Assembly (NCBI RefSeq): GCF_019966545.1
Contig: NZ_JAIMIC010000001.1
Location: 62,001-126,000, forward strand
Direction: 5' to 3'
Length of the DNA: 64,000 nucleotides
Origin: Heliomarina baculiformis
GTDB taxonomy: Bacteria > Pseudomonadota > Alphaproteobacteria > Rhodobacterales > Rhodobacteraceae
The notes beneath the pieces are model-generated. The model worked only from the letters and a program-made list of their open reading frames with translations, was not told where the DNA came from and did no database searches. Of the stretch, positions 27,139 through 35,391 are shown piece after piece. The stretch's first letter is position 1, and each line of letters starts with the position of its first letter. A program made the position numbers and the translations under genes.

Positions 27139-28290
27139 ATGAGCGATAGCAAACGCATCAGGCTGGGCATGGTCGGCGGCGGAGCCGACGCGTTTATCGG
27201 CGGCGTGCACCGCATCGCCAGCCGCATCGACGACCGTTTCGAACTGGTTGCCGGGGCGCTGTCCTCGACCCCCGAAAAGGCCAAGAAGAGCGGCGAGGCG
27301 CTGGGGCTGGACCCCGCCCGCAGCTATGCCAGTTTTGAGGAAATGGCTGAGGCCGAAGCGGCGCGCGAGGACGGCATCGAAGCGGTCAGCATCGTGACGC
27401 CCAATCATGTCCACTACCCGGCGGCCAAGGCATTTCTTGATCGCGGCATCCATGTGATCTGCGACAAGCCGCTGACCTCGACATGGGAAGATGCCGAGGC
27501 GATGGAAAAGGCCGTGGCGGGTTCCAAGTCCCTGTTTATCCTGACACATAACTACACCGGCTATCCGATGGTGCGTCAGGCGCAGGCGATGGTCGAGGCC
27601 GGAGACATCGGCAAGATCCGTCTGGTGCAGGTCGAATACCCGCAAGACTGGCTGACCGATCCGGTGGAAACCGAAGGCGTGAAACAAGCCGAATGGCGCA
27701 CCGATCCGGCGCGCTCCGGCGCGGGCGGGGCCACGGGTGATATCGGCACTCATGCCTATAACCTCGCCTCCTTTGTCAGCGGGTTGAAAGCCAGCGAGTT
27801 GCTGGCCGATCTGCAAAGCTTTGGCGCGGGTCGCTCGCTGGACGACAACGGTCACGTCCTGCTGCGCTTCGACAACGGCGCGCGGGGCATGCTCTGGTGT
27901 TCGCAGGTCGCGCCGGGCAATGAAAACGGGCTCAAGCTGCGCATTTACGGCGACAAGGGGGGGCTGGAATGGGCGCAGGAAGACCCGAACTACCTGTGGT
28001 TCACCCCGCATGGTGAAGCGACCCGCCTGATCCGACGCAACGGCGCCGGGGCAATCGACGCAGCAAATGCCGTAAGCCGTATTCCTCCGGGCCATCCCGA
28101 GGGCTATCTGGAAGGGTTCGCCAATATCTACACCGCCGCCGCCGATGCCATTCGCGCGGTTCAGGGAGGCAGCGACCGCGACGCGGCCATGGGCCCCCTG
28201 CCCGGCATTTCTGATGGCATGGAGGGGATGCGTTTCGTGCTGGCCTGCGTGGAGTCGTCGAAGAACAACGCGACATGGGTGAAACTGTGA
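27139..28290 (+). CDS. Gfo/Idh/MocA family sugar dehydrogenase
   Basis: A 383-residue NAD(P)-dependent oxidoreductase. The N-terminal Rossmann motif is GMVGGGADAFIGGVHRIA; the conserved catalytic lysine is in VICDKPLTSTWEDA and the Asp/His pair in GATGDIGTHAYNLASF. The family oxidises ring hydroxyls of sugars, inositols or glycosides. It starts one base after the isomerase stop and ends overlapping the ABC ATPase. Exact substrate unknown. Confidence 0.9.
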   Translation: MSDSKRIRLGMVGGGADAFIGGVHRIASRIDDRFELVAGALSSTPEKAKKSGEALGLDPARSYASFEEMAEAEAAREDGIEAVSIVTPNHVHYPAAKAFLDRGIHVICDKPLTSTWEDAEAMEKAVAGSKSLFILTHNYTGYPMVRQAQAMVEAGDIGKIRLVQVEYPQDWLTDPVETEGVKQAEWRTDPARSGAGGATGDIGTHAYNLASFVSGLKASELLADLQSFGAGRSLDDNGHVLLRFDNGARGMLWCSQVAPGNENGLKLRIYGDKGGLEWAQEDPNYLWFTPHGEATRLIRRNGAGAIDAANAVSRIPPGHPEGYLEGFANIYTAAADAIRAVQGGSDRDAAMGPLPGISDGMEGMRFVLACVESSKNNATWVKL

Positions 28291-29807
28291 GCACACCCAC
28301 CCTCGAACTGTGCGATATCCGCAAGAGCTTCGGCCCGATCGAGGTGCTGCATGGCATCGACATCGCGCTGCGCTCGGGCGAGGTCCATGCGCTGATCGGT
28401 GAAAACGGGGCGGGCAAATCGACGACGATGAAGATCCTGGCGGGCTATCAGCCCGCCACCTCCGGCAAGATACTGCTAGACGGGAAAGAGGTGACTTTCG
28501 ACAGTCTGCATGAAGGCGAAGAGGCTGGGATCGTGATGATCCATCAGGAATTCAACCTCGCCGAACAGCTGACGGTCGAGCAGAACATCTTTCTGGGCCG
28601 CGAGCTGCGCAAGGGCTGGCTTTTGGACAAGGCCGAGATGCGGCGCCTGACGCGCAGCTATCTCGACCGGGTGAAATGCCGTGTGCATCCCGATACGCCA
28701 GTGTCGAAATTGTCCAACTCTGACAAGCAGATGGTGGAAATCGCCAAAGCGCTGAGCCGCGACGCGCGGGTTGTCATCATGGACGAACCCACCGCCGTTC
28801 TGACCAACCGTGAGGCGGGCATCCTCTTTGAACAGGTTCGCGCCATGCGCGAGGCCGGCACCGCGATCCTTTTCACCAGCCACAAGCTGAGCGAGGTTGC
28901 CGAGATCGCGGATCAGGTCACCGTCATGCGCGACGGGGCGGTCGTGCGCGCCTGCCCCGCGTCGGACATCACCGAGGATGAAATGGCCACGGCCATGGTC
29001 GGACGCGATGTGTCCGACCTCTACCCCAAGCATCGCGAAGAAGCCGAGAATGAACTGGCGCTCTCCGTGTCCGGTCTGGATGTGCCCGGCTTTGCCGAAG
29101 GCATCTCTTTCGATCTTTATCGCGGCGAGATTTTCGGCATCGCGGGCCTCATCGGTTCTGGCCGGACGGAAGCGATGGAGGGGCTGTGCGGATTGCGCCC
29201 CGCCACACGCGACGCCATGCAGATCAATGGGCAGGATGTGAGCATCCGCAAGCCCTCTGACGCGCTGGCCCACGGGCTGTGCTACCTGACCGAAGACCGC
29301 AAGTTGCGCGGTCTGCTTCTGGAACGGGGCATGCGCGAGAACCTGACGCTTCAGGCGCTGCCCAAGTTCGGCACGCTGCTGATCGACCGCAGCGCAGAAG
29401 AAAAGGCGCTGGATCAGGCGATCAAGGATTTCGACATCCGTGCAGGACGACGGGACGTGAAGGTCGGCAATCTCTCGGGCGGTAACCAGCAGAAACTGCT
29501 GCTTGCCAAGGTGATGCAGTCGGAACCGAAGATCCTCATTGTCGATGAGCCGACGCGCGGCATCGATATCGGCACCAAGCAGCAGATCTATGCATTCCTG
29601 CGCCGTCTCGCGGATGAAGGCCATGCGATCATCATGGTCTCTTCCGAAATGCAGGAGCTGATCGGCATGGCCGATAGGGTCGCCGTCATGCGCACCGGCC
29701 GCATCGCGGGCACGCTGAGCGGCAAAGACATAACAGAAGACGCCATTGTCCGCCTCGCCATGGGCGTAGGGGCAACTGAATACGGCGCGAAAAAGGAACT
29801 GGCCTGA
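28287..29807 (+). CDS. sugar ABC transporter ATP-binding protein (RbsA/MglA type)
   Basis: A 506-residue protein with two fused ABC domains. Domain 1 has Walker A GENGAGKSTTMK, a degenerate signature KLSNSDKQMVE and Walker B VVIMDEPTAV. Domain 2 has an imperfect Walker A (GLIGSGRTEAM) but a good signature NLSGGNQQK and Walker B ILIVDEPTRG, as usual for this family. GTG 28287 overlaps the dehydrogenase stop (GTGA) and places the N-terminus as in RbsA; ATG 28275 would add four residues. It energises uptake with the permease and binding protein that follow. Confidence 0.93.
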   Translation: MSTPTLELCDIRKSFGPIEVLHGIDIALRSGEVHALIGENGAGKSTTMKILAGYQPATSGKILLDGKEVTFDSLHEGEEAGIVMIHQEFNLAEQLTVEQNIFLGRELRKGWLLDKAEMRRLTRSYLDRVKCRVHPDTPVSKLSNSDKQMVEIAKALSRDARVVIMDEPTAVLTNREAGILFEQVRAMREAGTAILFTSHKLSEVAEIADQVTVMRDGAVVRACPASDITEDEMATAMVGRDVSDLYPKHREEAENELALSVSGLDVPGFAEGISFDLYRGEIFGIAGLIGSGRTEAMEGLCGLRPATRDAMQINGQDVSIRKPSDALAHGLCYLTEDRKLRGLLLERGMRENLTLQALPKFGTLLIDRSAEEKALDQAIKDFDIRAGRRDVKVGNLSGGNQQKLLLAKVMQSEPKILIVDEPTRGIDIGTKQQIYAFLRRLADEGHAIIMVSSEMQELIGMADRVAVMRTGRIAGTLSGKDITEDAIVRLAMGVGATEYGAKKELA

Positions 29808-30808
29808 TGACCTCTGAAACGACGAACAGCAAGCAAAGCGGGCGCGCCCTGCCCTCGATGAGCGTACTGGGCCCGATCCTCGCGCTGGTCCTGCTTGTGG
29901 TGGTCGGCGCCCTGCTGAACCCGAATTTCCTTGGCGCGGCCAACATCACAAACGTGCTGGCCCGATCCGCCTTTATCGGCATCATCGCCGTGGGCATGAC
30001 CTTTGTGATCACCGCCGGGGGGCTCGACCTTTCGGTCGGGTCGATGGCGGCCTTTATCGCCGGGCTGATGATCCTTGTGATGAACGCGGCGCTGCCCAGT
30101 ATGGGGGTCGGTGTGCCCATTATCCTGCTTGGAATGCTGGTGGCGATTGTCGCCGGTATCCTTGCCGGGCTTCTCAACGGCTTTCTGATTACCACCGTGG
30201 GCATCGAGGCGTTTATCGTAACCCTCGGCACCATGGGCATCTACCGCAGCCTTGTGACATGGCTCGCCGATGGCGGCACGCTCAGCCTCGACTTCGGGCT
30301 GCGCACCTTTTACCGCCCGGTCTATTTCGACGGGATTCTAGGAATCTCCTGGCCGATCATCGTATTCGCACTGGTCGTCATCATCGGCGAAATCGTGATG
30401 AGCCGCGCCCGTTTCGGCCGCCATTGCGCTGCGACGGGATCGAACGAGCACGTGGCCCATTATTCCAACGTGAACGTTAACCGCACCCGGCTGATCACCT
30501 ACGCCCTGCTTGGTCTGCTGGTGGGGGTCGCGACGATCATGTATGTGCCGCGCCTTGGCTCGGCTTCGTCCTCGACCGGCGTACTGTGGGAGCTTGAAGC
30601 CATCGCAGCCGTTATCATCGGCGGCACCGTGCTCAAGGGCGGCTTTGGCCGGGTCTGGGGCACCGTGATCGGCGTCCTGATCCTAAGCCTGATCGACAAT
30701 ATTCTGAACCTGACCGACCTTGTATCGCCATACCTGAACGGCGCGATCCAGGGCGTCATCATCATTCTCGCAGTGATCCTGCAGCGGGAAGCCAAAGCGA
30801 AGGGCTGA
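29807..30808 (+). CDS. sugar ABC transporter permease (RbsC type)
   Basis: A 333-residue inner-membrane permease with 8-10 hydrophobic helices. It shows the RbsC-family signatures GMTFVITAGGLDLSVGS near residues 63-79, the loop RFGRHCAATGSNEHVAHYSNVNV that contacts the ATPase, and ELEAIAAVIIGGTVLKGGFGRVWGT. The ATG overlaps the ATPase stop by one base (TGATG). It is followed by the binding protein after 35 bases. Confidence 0.93.
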   Translation: MTSETTNSKQSGRALPSMSVLGPILALVLLVVVGALLNPNFLGAANITNVLARSAFIGIIAVGMTFVITAGGLDLSVGSMAAFIAGLMILVMNAALPSMGVGVPIILLGMLVAIVAGILAGLLNGFLITTVGIEAFIVTLGTMGIYRSLVTWLADGGTLSLDFGLRTFYRPVYFDGILGISWPIIVFALVVIIGEIVMSRARFGRHCAATGSNEHVAHYSNVNVNRTRLITYALLGLLVGVATIMYVPRLGSASSSTGVLWELEAIAAVIIGGTVLKGGFGRVWGTVIGVLILSLIDNILNLTDLVSPYLNGAIQGVIIILAVILQREAKAKG

Positions 30809-30843
30809 GGCCCGCGCGTCAATACTCGAAAGGGAGGTAAGAC

Positions 30844-31794
30844 ATGAGCTACATGAAAAACATTCTGGCAGGGGCGGCAGCCATCGCGCTTGGTGCCAGC
30901 GCAGCCTATGCGCAAGACACCAAGGTGATCGGTGTTTCGATCCCGGCGGCAACCCATGGTTGGGCCGGTGGCATGAACTACCACGCACAGGAAACCGTAG
31001 AGCGGTTGGAAGAAGTCTATCCGCAGCTCGACTTTGTGCTGGCTACCGCATCGGATGCGGGCAAGCAGGTCAACGACATCGAGGACATGGTCGCTACGCG
31101 CAATATCTCGGCGCTGGTGGTCCTGCCCTTCGAATCCGATCCGCTGACTCCGCCGGTTCAGGCGGTTGCCGATAGCGGTGCATGGGTGACGGTGGTTGAC
31201 CGTGGCCTGTCCGTCGAAGGCATCGAGGACCTCTATGTCGCAGGCGACAACGCGGGGTTTGGCACGGTATCGGGCGAATACATGGCCTCGAAAATGCCCG
31301 ACGGTGGCAAGATCGTCGTCCTGCGCGGCATTCCGACCACCATCGACAACATGCGTGTCGAAGGCTTTGAGAAAGCGATCGAAGGCTCGGGCATCGAGAT
31401 CATCGGCATGGAGCACGGCAACTGGAACCGTGACGACAGCTTTAACGTGATGCAGGACTTCCTGTCGAAGTACGACCAGATCGATGCGGTCTGGGCCTCG
31501 GATGACGACATGGCCGTTGGCGTTCTTGCCGCCATCGATGCCGCCGGTCGCGATGATGTTCAGTTCGTGCTTGGCGGCGCGGGCATGAAGGAAATGATCA
31601 AGCGCGTGATGGATGGCGACAGCATGATCCCCGCCGACGTGACCTACCCGCCGTCGATGATTGCAACGGCGATTGAAATGACCGCTGTGGGTCTGACATC
31701 GAACGCGCCGGTTGCCGGTACCTTCACCATCGGTTCCGTACTGGTCACCCAAGAGAACGCCGAGCAGTTCTACTATCCTGACAGCCCGTTCTGA
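30844..31794 (+). CDS. sugar ABC transporter substrate-binding protein (RbsB type)
   Basis: A 316-residue periplasmic protein with signal peptide (NILAGAAAIALGASAAYA, cut before QDTKV). It is a Peripla_BP_4 fold: VIGVSIPAATHGWAGGMNYHA, ATSDAGKQVNDIEDMVATRN, LVVLPFESDPL, then the hinge and VWASDDDMAVGVLAAIDAAG. Ribosome site GGGAGG precedes ATG 30844. Last gene of the sugar operon, closed by a strong terminator. The ligand-contact residues suggest a ribose- or polyol-sized sugar but do not identify it. Confidence 0.93.
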   Translation: MSYMKNILAGAAAIALGASAAYAQDTKVIGVSIPAATHGWAGGMNYHAQETVERLEEVYPQLDFVLATASDAGKQVNDIEDMVATRNISALVVLPFESDPLTPPVQAVADSGAWVTVVDRGLSVEGIEDLYVAGDNAGFGTVSGEYMASKMPDGGKIVVLRGIPTTIDNMRVEGFEKAIEGSGIEIIGMEHGNWNRDDSFNVMQDFLSKYDQIDAVWASDDDMAVGVLAAIDAAGRDDVQFVLGGAGMKEMIKRVMDGDSMIPADVTYPPSMIATAIEMTAVGLTSNAPVAGTFTIGSVLVTQENAEQFYYPDSPF

Positions 31795-31810
31795 TCCGGA
31801 ACAATAAAAC

Positions 31811-31845
31811 GGACTGGCCCGGGAATTCCCGGACCAGTCCTTTTC
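31811..31845. terminator. rho-independent terminator of the sugar operon
   Basis: A 30-base near-perfect palindrome (31811-31840; outer stem GGACTGG/CCAGTCC, inner stem CCGGGA/TTCCCGG-type) followed by TTTTC on the plus side. The minus side reads GTTTTATT, so it may also end transcripts from the opposite strand. It lies 17 bases after the binding-protein stop. Confidence 0.9.
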
Positions 31846-31894
31846 ATTTCGGCCTTTCAGCCATTCCGGGCATCGCCAAAATTGTACAGCCCGA

Positions 31895-32074
31895 TCATTT
31901 CCAATGATCCGTCACCGATAGATCCGTGTGGTGCAATCCGGTCAATCGATTCAGGATCGTTCGTGAGTTCTCCCGGATCAATTCGTCCACACAATCCGGA
32001 TCATTCCAGTCTTCCGCCACCGACGGGATAGATATCCCGCACCCGGCCCCTTCATTGCGCAATTTCATATGCAT
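31895..32074 (-). CDS. possible small protein, unknown
   Basis: A 59-residue reading frame starting MHMKLRNEGAGCGISIP and ending HHTDLSVTDHWK; an upstream in-frame ATG at 32140 would give 81 residues. It is acidic in the middle (EDWNDPDCVDELIREN) and amphipathic, with two Cys. No good ribosome site is visible and I recognise no family. It is the most protein-like frame in this stretch and would be terminated by the palindrome at 31811-31840. It may not be a gene. Confidence 0.3.
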   Translation of the reverse strand: MHMKLRNEGAGCGISIPSVAEDWNDPDCVDELIRENSRTILNRLTGLHHTDLSVTDHWK

Positions 32075-32314
32075 CGCCGTGCTGAGAGAACCCGTGAGCG
32101 GTGGGTCAGCATTCGGCCAGACATATACCGTGCCACACAAATATTCAGAGAAGCCGTATTCCGGTTACATTATTTGGTGACAACCCGTCCGCGAACTGTC
32201 GAATTCGACCGTCCGAAGATAAATAAGCGCAATAATTATCGTTCGAGTATGCTTTGGTATTTCGCGAAAGTCGTTTGTCTTAAAAGATATCTTGGGAATA
32301 AACGTAGTCCAAAG

Positions 32315-32338
32315 ACACGTTTTTCAAACGTGTTTTTT
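32315..32338 (+). terminator. orphan rho-independent terminator
   Basis: Perfect 8-bp stem ACACGTTT / AAACGTGT with loop TTC followed by a run of six T. No plus-strand gene lies between it and the sugar-operon terminator 470 bases upstream, so it may end a small RNA or the transcript of an unseen small gene. Confidence 0.65.
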
Positions 32339-32426
32339 CACGCTTTCGGATTTTCGGCGAATTAAAGCTTATTCAGGAGGATTACCGCGCAGCCCGGTCG
32401 CAGATACCAGTCTCCGGTCTAGCACC

Positions 32427-33143
32427 TTATTGAATGACCGAATTGTCCATCCGGGCAGAGACATCACCTACCCGGTCCAGCGCGCGTGCCGCGACAAAAG
32501 CGATGGCCGCTCCGACCAGCAGGCATAGCAGCACCACGGCGACAATCCGCACGAACCCCGCAGCCGTGCGCCGCTCGGCCTCAATCGGCAGCGAGCCGCT
32601 CTGCGTCGCCGCAGCGGGCATGTCCTCGGCCACATCGTCCCGACTGGGTTGGCCCACCCGCGGAGGCTGTCGGCGGCGCCCTGCCATGTGGTCCTCTTCT
32701 TCCGCAACGTCTTCTCCGGTGGCACGCCCATCTCCAAAGAGAGACAGAACATTGTCGCCAGCCGATGGTTTCGACACAGCAGGTTCAGAGCGTTCGGGCT
32801 TTGTTTTGAACGAGGTCAGCTTTGCTTCGGCTTTCGGAGATGCCCCCTCGCGTTCAGCTGCCATTCTCGCAAGGAATTCGGCACGGTTCTCGCGGGCAAT
32901 GCGCTGCGCATCTTCGGGTGTCGCGTTTCCGATATCGTCCAGCTCATCGCTCTCCGTCGAAGCCGTTTCCCACGGCTTGCGGTCGGGCAGCACAGATTGT
33001 CCTTCGGACTTGTTCAGAACCTGCTCACGCGATTGGCGCGCAAGCTCCAGCCGGGCGTTCCAGCTCAGTTTTCGGTCCATATAGGATTTGGAATCCGAGC
33101 TTGGTACTTCGTCTTCAGGACGGTCGTTTTTCCGCAGGCTCAT
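32427..33143 (-). CDS. hypothetical protein with C-terminal membrane anchor
   Basis: A 238-residue protein with a long charged, low-complexity cytoplasmic part (SWNARLELARQSREQVLNKS near residues 25-44, IARENRAEFLARMAAEREGA near 81-100) and one C-terminal helix (AGFVRIVAVVLLCLLVGAAIAFVAARAL). No catalytic motif is visible. ATG 33143 is preceded by only a weak ribosome site; GTG 33152 would add three residues. It is flanked on both sides by AT-rich non-coding DNA, so it stands alone. I do not recognise the family. Confidence 0.65.
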   Translation of the reverse strand: MSLRKNDRPEDEVPSSDSKSYMDRKLSWNARLELARQSREQVLNKSEGQSVLPDRKPWETASTESDELDDIGNATPEDAQRIARENRAEFLARMAAEREGASPKAEAKLTSFKTKPERSEPAVSKPSAGDNVLSLFGDGRATGEDVAEEEDHMAGRRRQPPRVGQPSRDDVAEDMPAAATQSGSLPIEAERRTAAGFVRIVAVVLLCLLVGAAIAFVAARALDRVGDVSARMDNSVIQ

Positions 33144-33748
33144 CACTCTCACTCAACAATACAGACACGCGGGTACTATACCTCAAGGTTAACGGTACGT
33201 CACGCTTTCTCGCGTCGCTCAGACCCCCGCACCCGGTCAGTCTCCCCCTGATCCCCGAGAAAATGGCGCGCAAACCGTGAAAATCAAGTGACGCGCGATA
33301 GCTTGCCGCAATGTGCTTAAGCATCAAAGGCGCAGTCTGTGGGACAAATTCGGCTCACCTTCGGCAGGGCGCCGGATAAAGTATGACCGGTTTCCATGGA
33401 TCTGAAGCCAAGGACGAAAATGAAATTCCGAAGATTTATCTATTTGATAAAAAATAATTTATCGCGCCACGCGACGTTGGCCCTTTTCGCGAAGCGCATG
33501 GCATCTTGCGTATGGTTTCAGCATTTGCCGTGCGTCGAACGGAACAGAACGAGGCGGCCATCGATTGCGAAATGACTACCCAAGCTGCCACGCCGAGCGG
33601 CTTGAAACGGGCGATCCCAAACGCCTCTGAAATGCACAACCCAAAGTTGCACACATTTTAACGGTTTCGAATCCGGCACAATGTGAAGTAATTGCTGAAA
33701 CCGTCCCGGCCCGAGCGACAATCCGGCGAATCCGGGAACGGCACGACG
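33144..33748. other. AT-rich non-coding stretch
   Basis: About 600 bases in which I see no convincing gene. Short frames exist but lack ribosome sites and protein-like composition. There is an AT-only hairpin GATAAA/TTTATC at 33446-33463 and overall lower GC than the flanks. It could hold the promoter of the 33143 gene and remnants of lost genes. Confidence 0.5.
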
Positions 33749-34948
33749 CTAGCTGTCCTTCATCAAGTTGTTAAGCACGTCCTGCGTATCCGCACCGCAA
33801 GCGGGCGGCGCGTGACGGTAGCAGACCGGCGTTTTCGAAAACTTGACCGGATTGCCGATCAACGGCACCTCGCCCGATGCGGCATGTGCATCCGGCATGG
33901 AGATCTTCATGCCGCGCGCCTCGACCTGATCCGAGGCAAACACCTCGGACAGGCTGTTGATCGGACCGCCCGGGATCCCTGCCGCTTCCATCGCGCGCAC
34001 AAGATCTGCCTTGCCAAAGCGCAGGATTTCTCCGGCGAGCAACCCGATCAGGATATCGCGGTTCGTGACACGGTCGATGTTGCGCCGGAACCGTTCATCC
34101 TCGGCAAGATCGGCTCGCCCGAGAATGCCGCAGAACCTCTTGTACTGCACATCGTTCCCGGCGGCCACGATCACATGCCCGTCGCTTGTAGCGAACACCT
34201 GATAAGGCACGATATTGGGGTGCTGATTGCCCAGACGCGGCTGTTCCTGCCCCGACAAAAGATAATTTGTCCCCGCATTGACGAGCCACGCCACCTGGCT
34301 GTCGACAAGGGCGATGTCGATATGCTGACCTTCGCCGCTCTGGTCGCGATGGCGGATCGCCGCCAAAATCGCCGTCACCGCGTACAGGCCGCAGATCACG
34401 TCCGTCACCCCGACCCCGACCTTCATCGGCTCGCCCTCGGGATCTCCGGTCAGACTCATGATACCGCCATAGCCCTGTGCCAGCAGGTCATAGCCGGGCT
34501 TGTGCGCATTGGGGCCCGTCTGGCCGAACCCCGTGATCGAACAATAGACAATACCCGGGTTGTCCCGGCTCAGGCTCTGGTAATCCAAACCGTATTTGGC
34601 AAGCCCGCCGACCTTAAAATTCTCAACCAGTATATCGCAACGCCGGGCGAGCTGCCGCACCGTCTCGGCCCCCTCTTCGGTGGCGATATCAACCGCGACC
34701 GACCGCTTGTTACGATTGGCCGAAAGGTAATAGGCGCTCTCCGCCGTAGGCTCCCCATCCGGTCCGGTCACATAGGGCGGCCCCCAGGCCCGGGTATCAT
34801 CCCCAAGGCCCGGCTTCTCGATCTTGATGACCTCCGCGCCGTAATCGCCCAGCAATTGCGTGCAGGTCGGACCGGCAAGGATACGGGACAGGTCCAGCAC
34901 CCGAAGCCCGTCAAGCGGCCCCGGCACCTGCGCATTCGACATTGTCAC
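33749..34948 (-). CDS. CaiB/BaiF family CoA transferase (formyl-CoA transferase-like)
   Basis: A 399-residue type III CoA transferase that moves CoA between carboxylic acids. Family features: LDGLRVLDLSRILAGPTCTQLLGDYGAEVIKIE at the N-terminus, DLLAQGYGGIMSLTG with the catalytic Asp in KPGYDLLAQ, GDIGTH-like region replaced by VGVTDVICGLYAVTAILAA, and VFATSDGHVIVAAGND. It is the last gene of an operon with the rhodanese and amidase genes upstream (29 and 15 bases gaps). Acyl substrate unknown. Confidence 0.9.
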   Translation of the reverse strand: MTMSNAQVPGPLDGLRVLDLSRILAGPTCTQLLGDYGAEVIKIEKPGLGDDTRAWGPPYVTGPDGEPTAESAYYLSANRNKRSVAVDIATEEGAETVRQLARRCDILVENFKVGGLAKYGLDYQSLSRDNPGIVYCSITGFGQTGPNAHKPGYDLLAQGYGGIMSLTGDPEGEPMKVGVGVTDVICGLYAVTAILAAIRHRDQSGEGQHIDIALVDSQVAWLVNAGTNYLLSGQEQPRLGNQHPNIVPYQVFATSDGHVIVAAGNDVQYKRFCGILGRADLAEDERFRRNIDRVTNRDILIGLLAGEILRFGKADLVRAMEAAGIPGGPINSLSEVFASDQVEARGMKISMPDAHAASGEVPLIGNPVKFSKTPVCYRHAPPACGADTQDVLNNLMKDS

Positions 34949-34977
34949 ATCCTTTTACCTGCAGATGCGAGGCCGCC

Positions 34978-35376
34978 TCAGGCGACCTCTTCCACCTCGC
35001 CCCCGGCCTTTTTCCAGCCCGAGAATCCGCCCTCGATATGCGCCACCGGCTGCAAGCCCATCTCCTGCGCGAGCCGCGCGCTCAGGGCAGACCGCCACGC
35101 ACTGGCACAGTAGAAGACGAATGTCTTGTCCTGGGCGAAAACATCCTTGTGATAGGGGCTTTCCGGATCGATCCAGAATTCCAGCATGCCGCGCGGACAG
35201 GAAAACGCACCCGGAATCTTGCCTTCGCGCTTCAGCTCGCGCGGGTCGCGCAGGTCCACGAATACATGATCCTCGGCCCCCAAAAGTGCCTTGGCCTCCT
35301 CGATGGGCATGGTGGTGACCACGGCATTCGCCTCGGTGACCATATCTTTCACATGCTTGGTAATCGTTTGTGCCAT
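34978..35376 (-). CDS. single-domain rhodanese-like sulfurtransferase
   Basis: A 132-residue protein. The rhodanese fold is shown by VFVDLRDPRELKREGKIPGA and the active-site loop CASAWRS, with Cys90 predicted to carry the persulfide and Arg95 in the loop, followed by GLQPVAHIEGGFSGWKKAGG. No signal peptide. It lies between an amidase and a CoA transferase in one operon, so it may handle a sulfur-containing substrate or simply be carried along. Confidence 0.9.
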   Translation of the reverse strand: MAQTITKHVKDMVTEANAVVTTMPIEEAKALLGAEDHVFVDLRDPRELKREGKIPGAFSCPRGMLEFWIDPESPYHKDVFAQDKTFVFYCASAWRSALSARLAQEMGLQPVAHIEGGFSGWKKAGGEVEEVA

Positions 35377-35391
35377 GTCGGCTCCTTCTCT

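Larger units (their letters stand above)
31846..32426. other. gene-poor, AT-rich intergenic stretch
   Basis: About 580 bases without a confident gene. It contains a possible small minus-strand ORF (31895-32074), a drop in GC content after 32160, and an isolated plus-strand terminator at 32315-32338 with no recognised gene feeding it. No transposase, tRNA or att-like repeat was seen. Confidence 0.5.

Noticed and set aside
27049-28296. A 415-residue minus-strand frame opposite the Gfo/Idh/MocA gene
   Set aside because: The dehydrogenase has the Rossmann and catalytic motifs and overlapping operon neighbours; the other frame has none.
33436-33654. A 72-residue minus-strand frame in the AT-rich spacer
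   Set aside because: It lacks a ribosome site, has no protein-like periodicity I can trust and no recognisable family.
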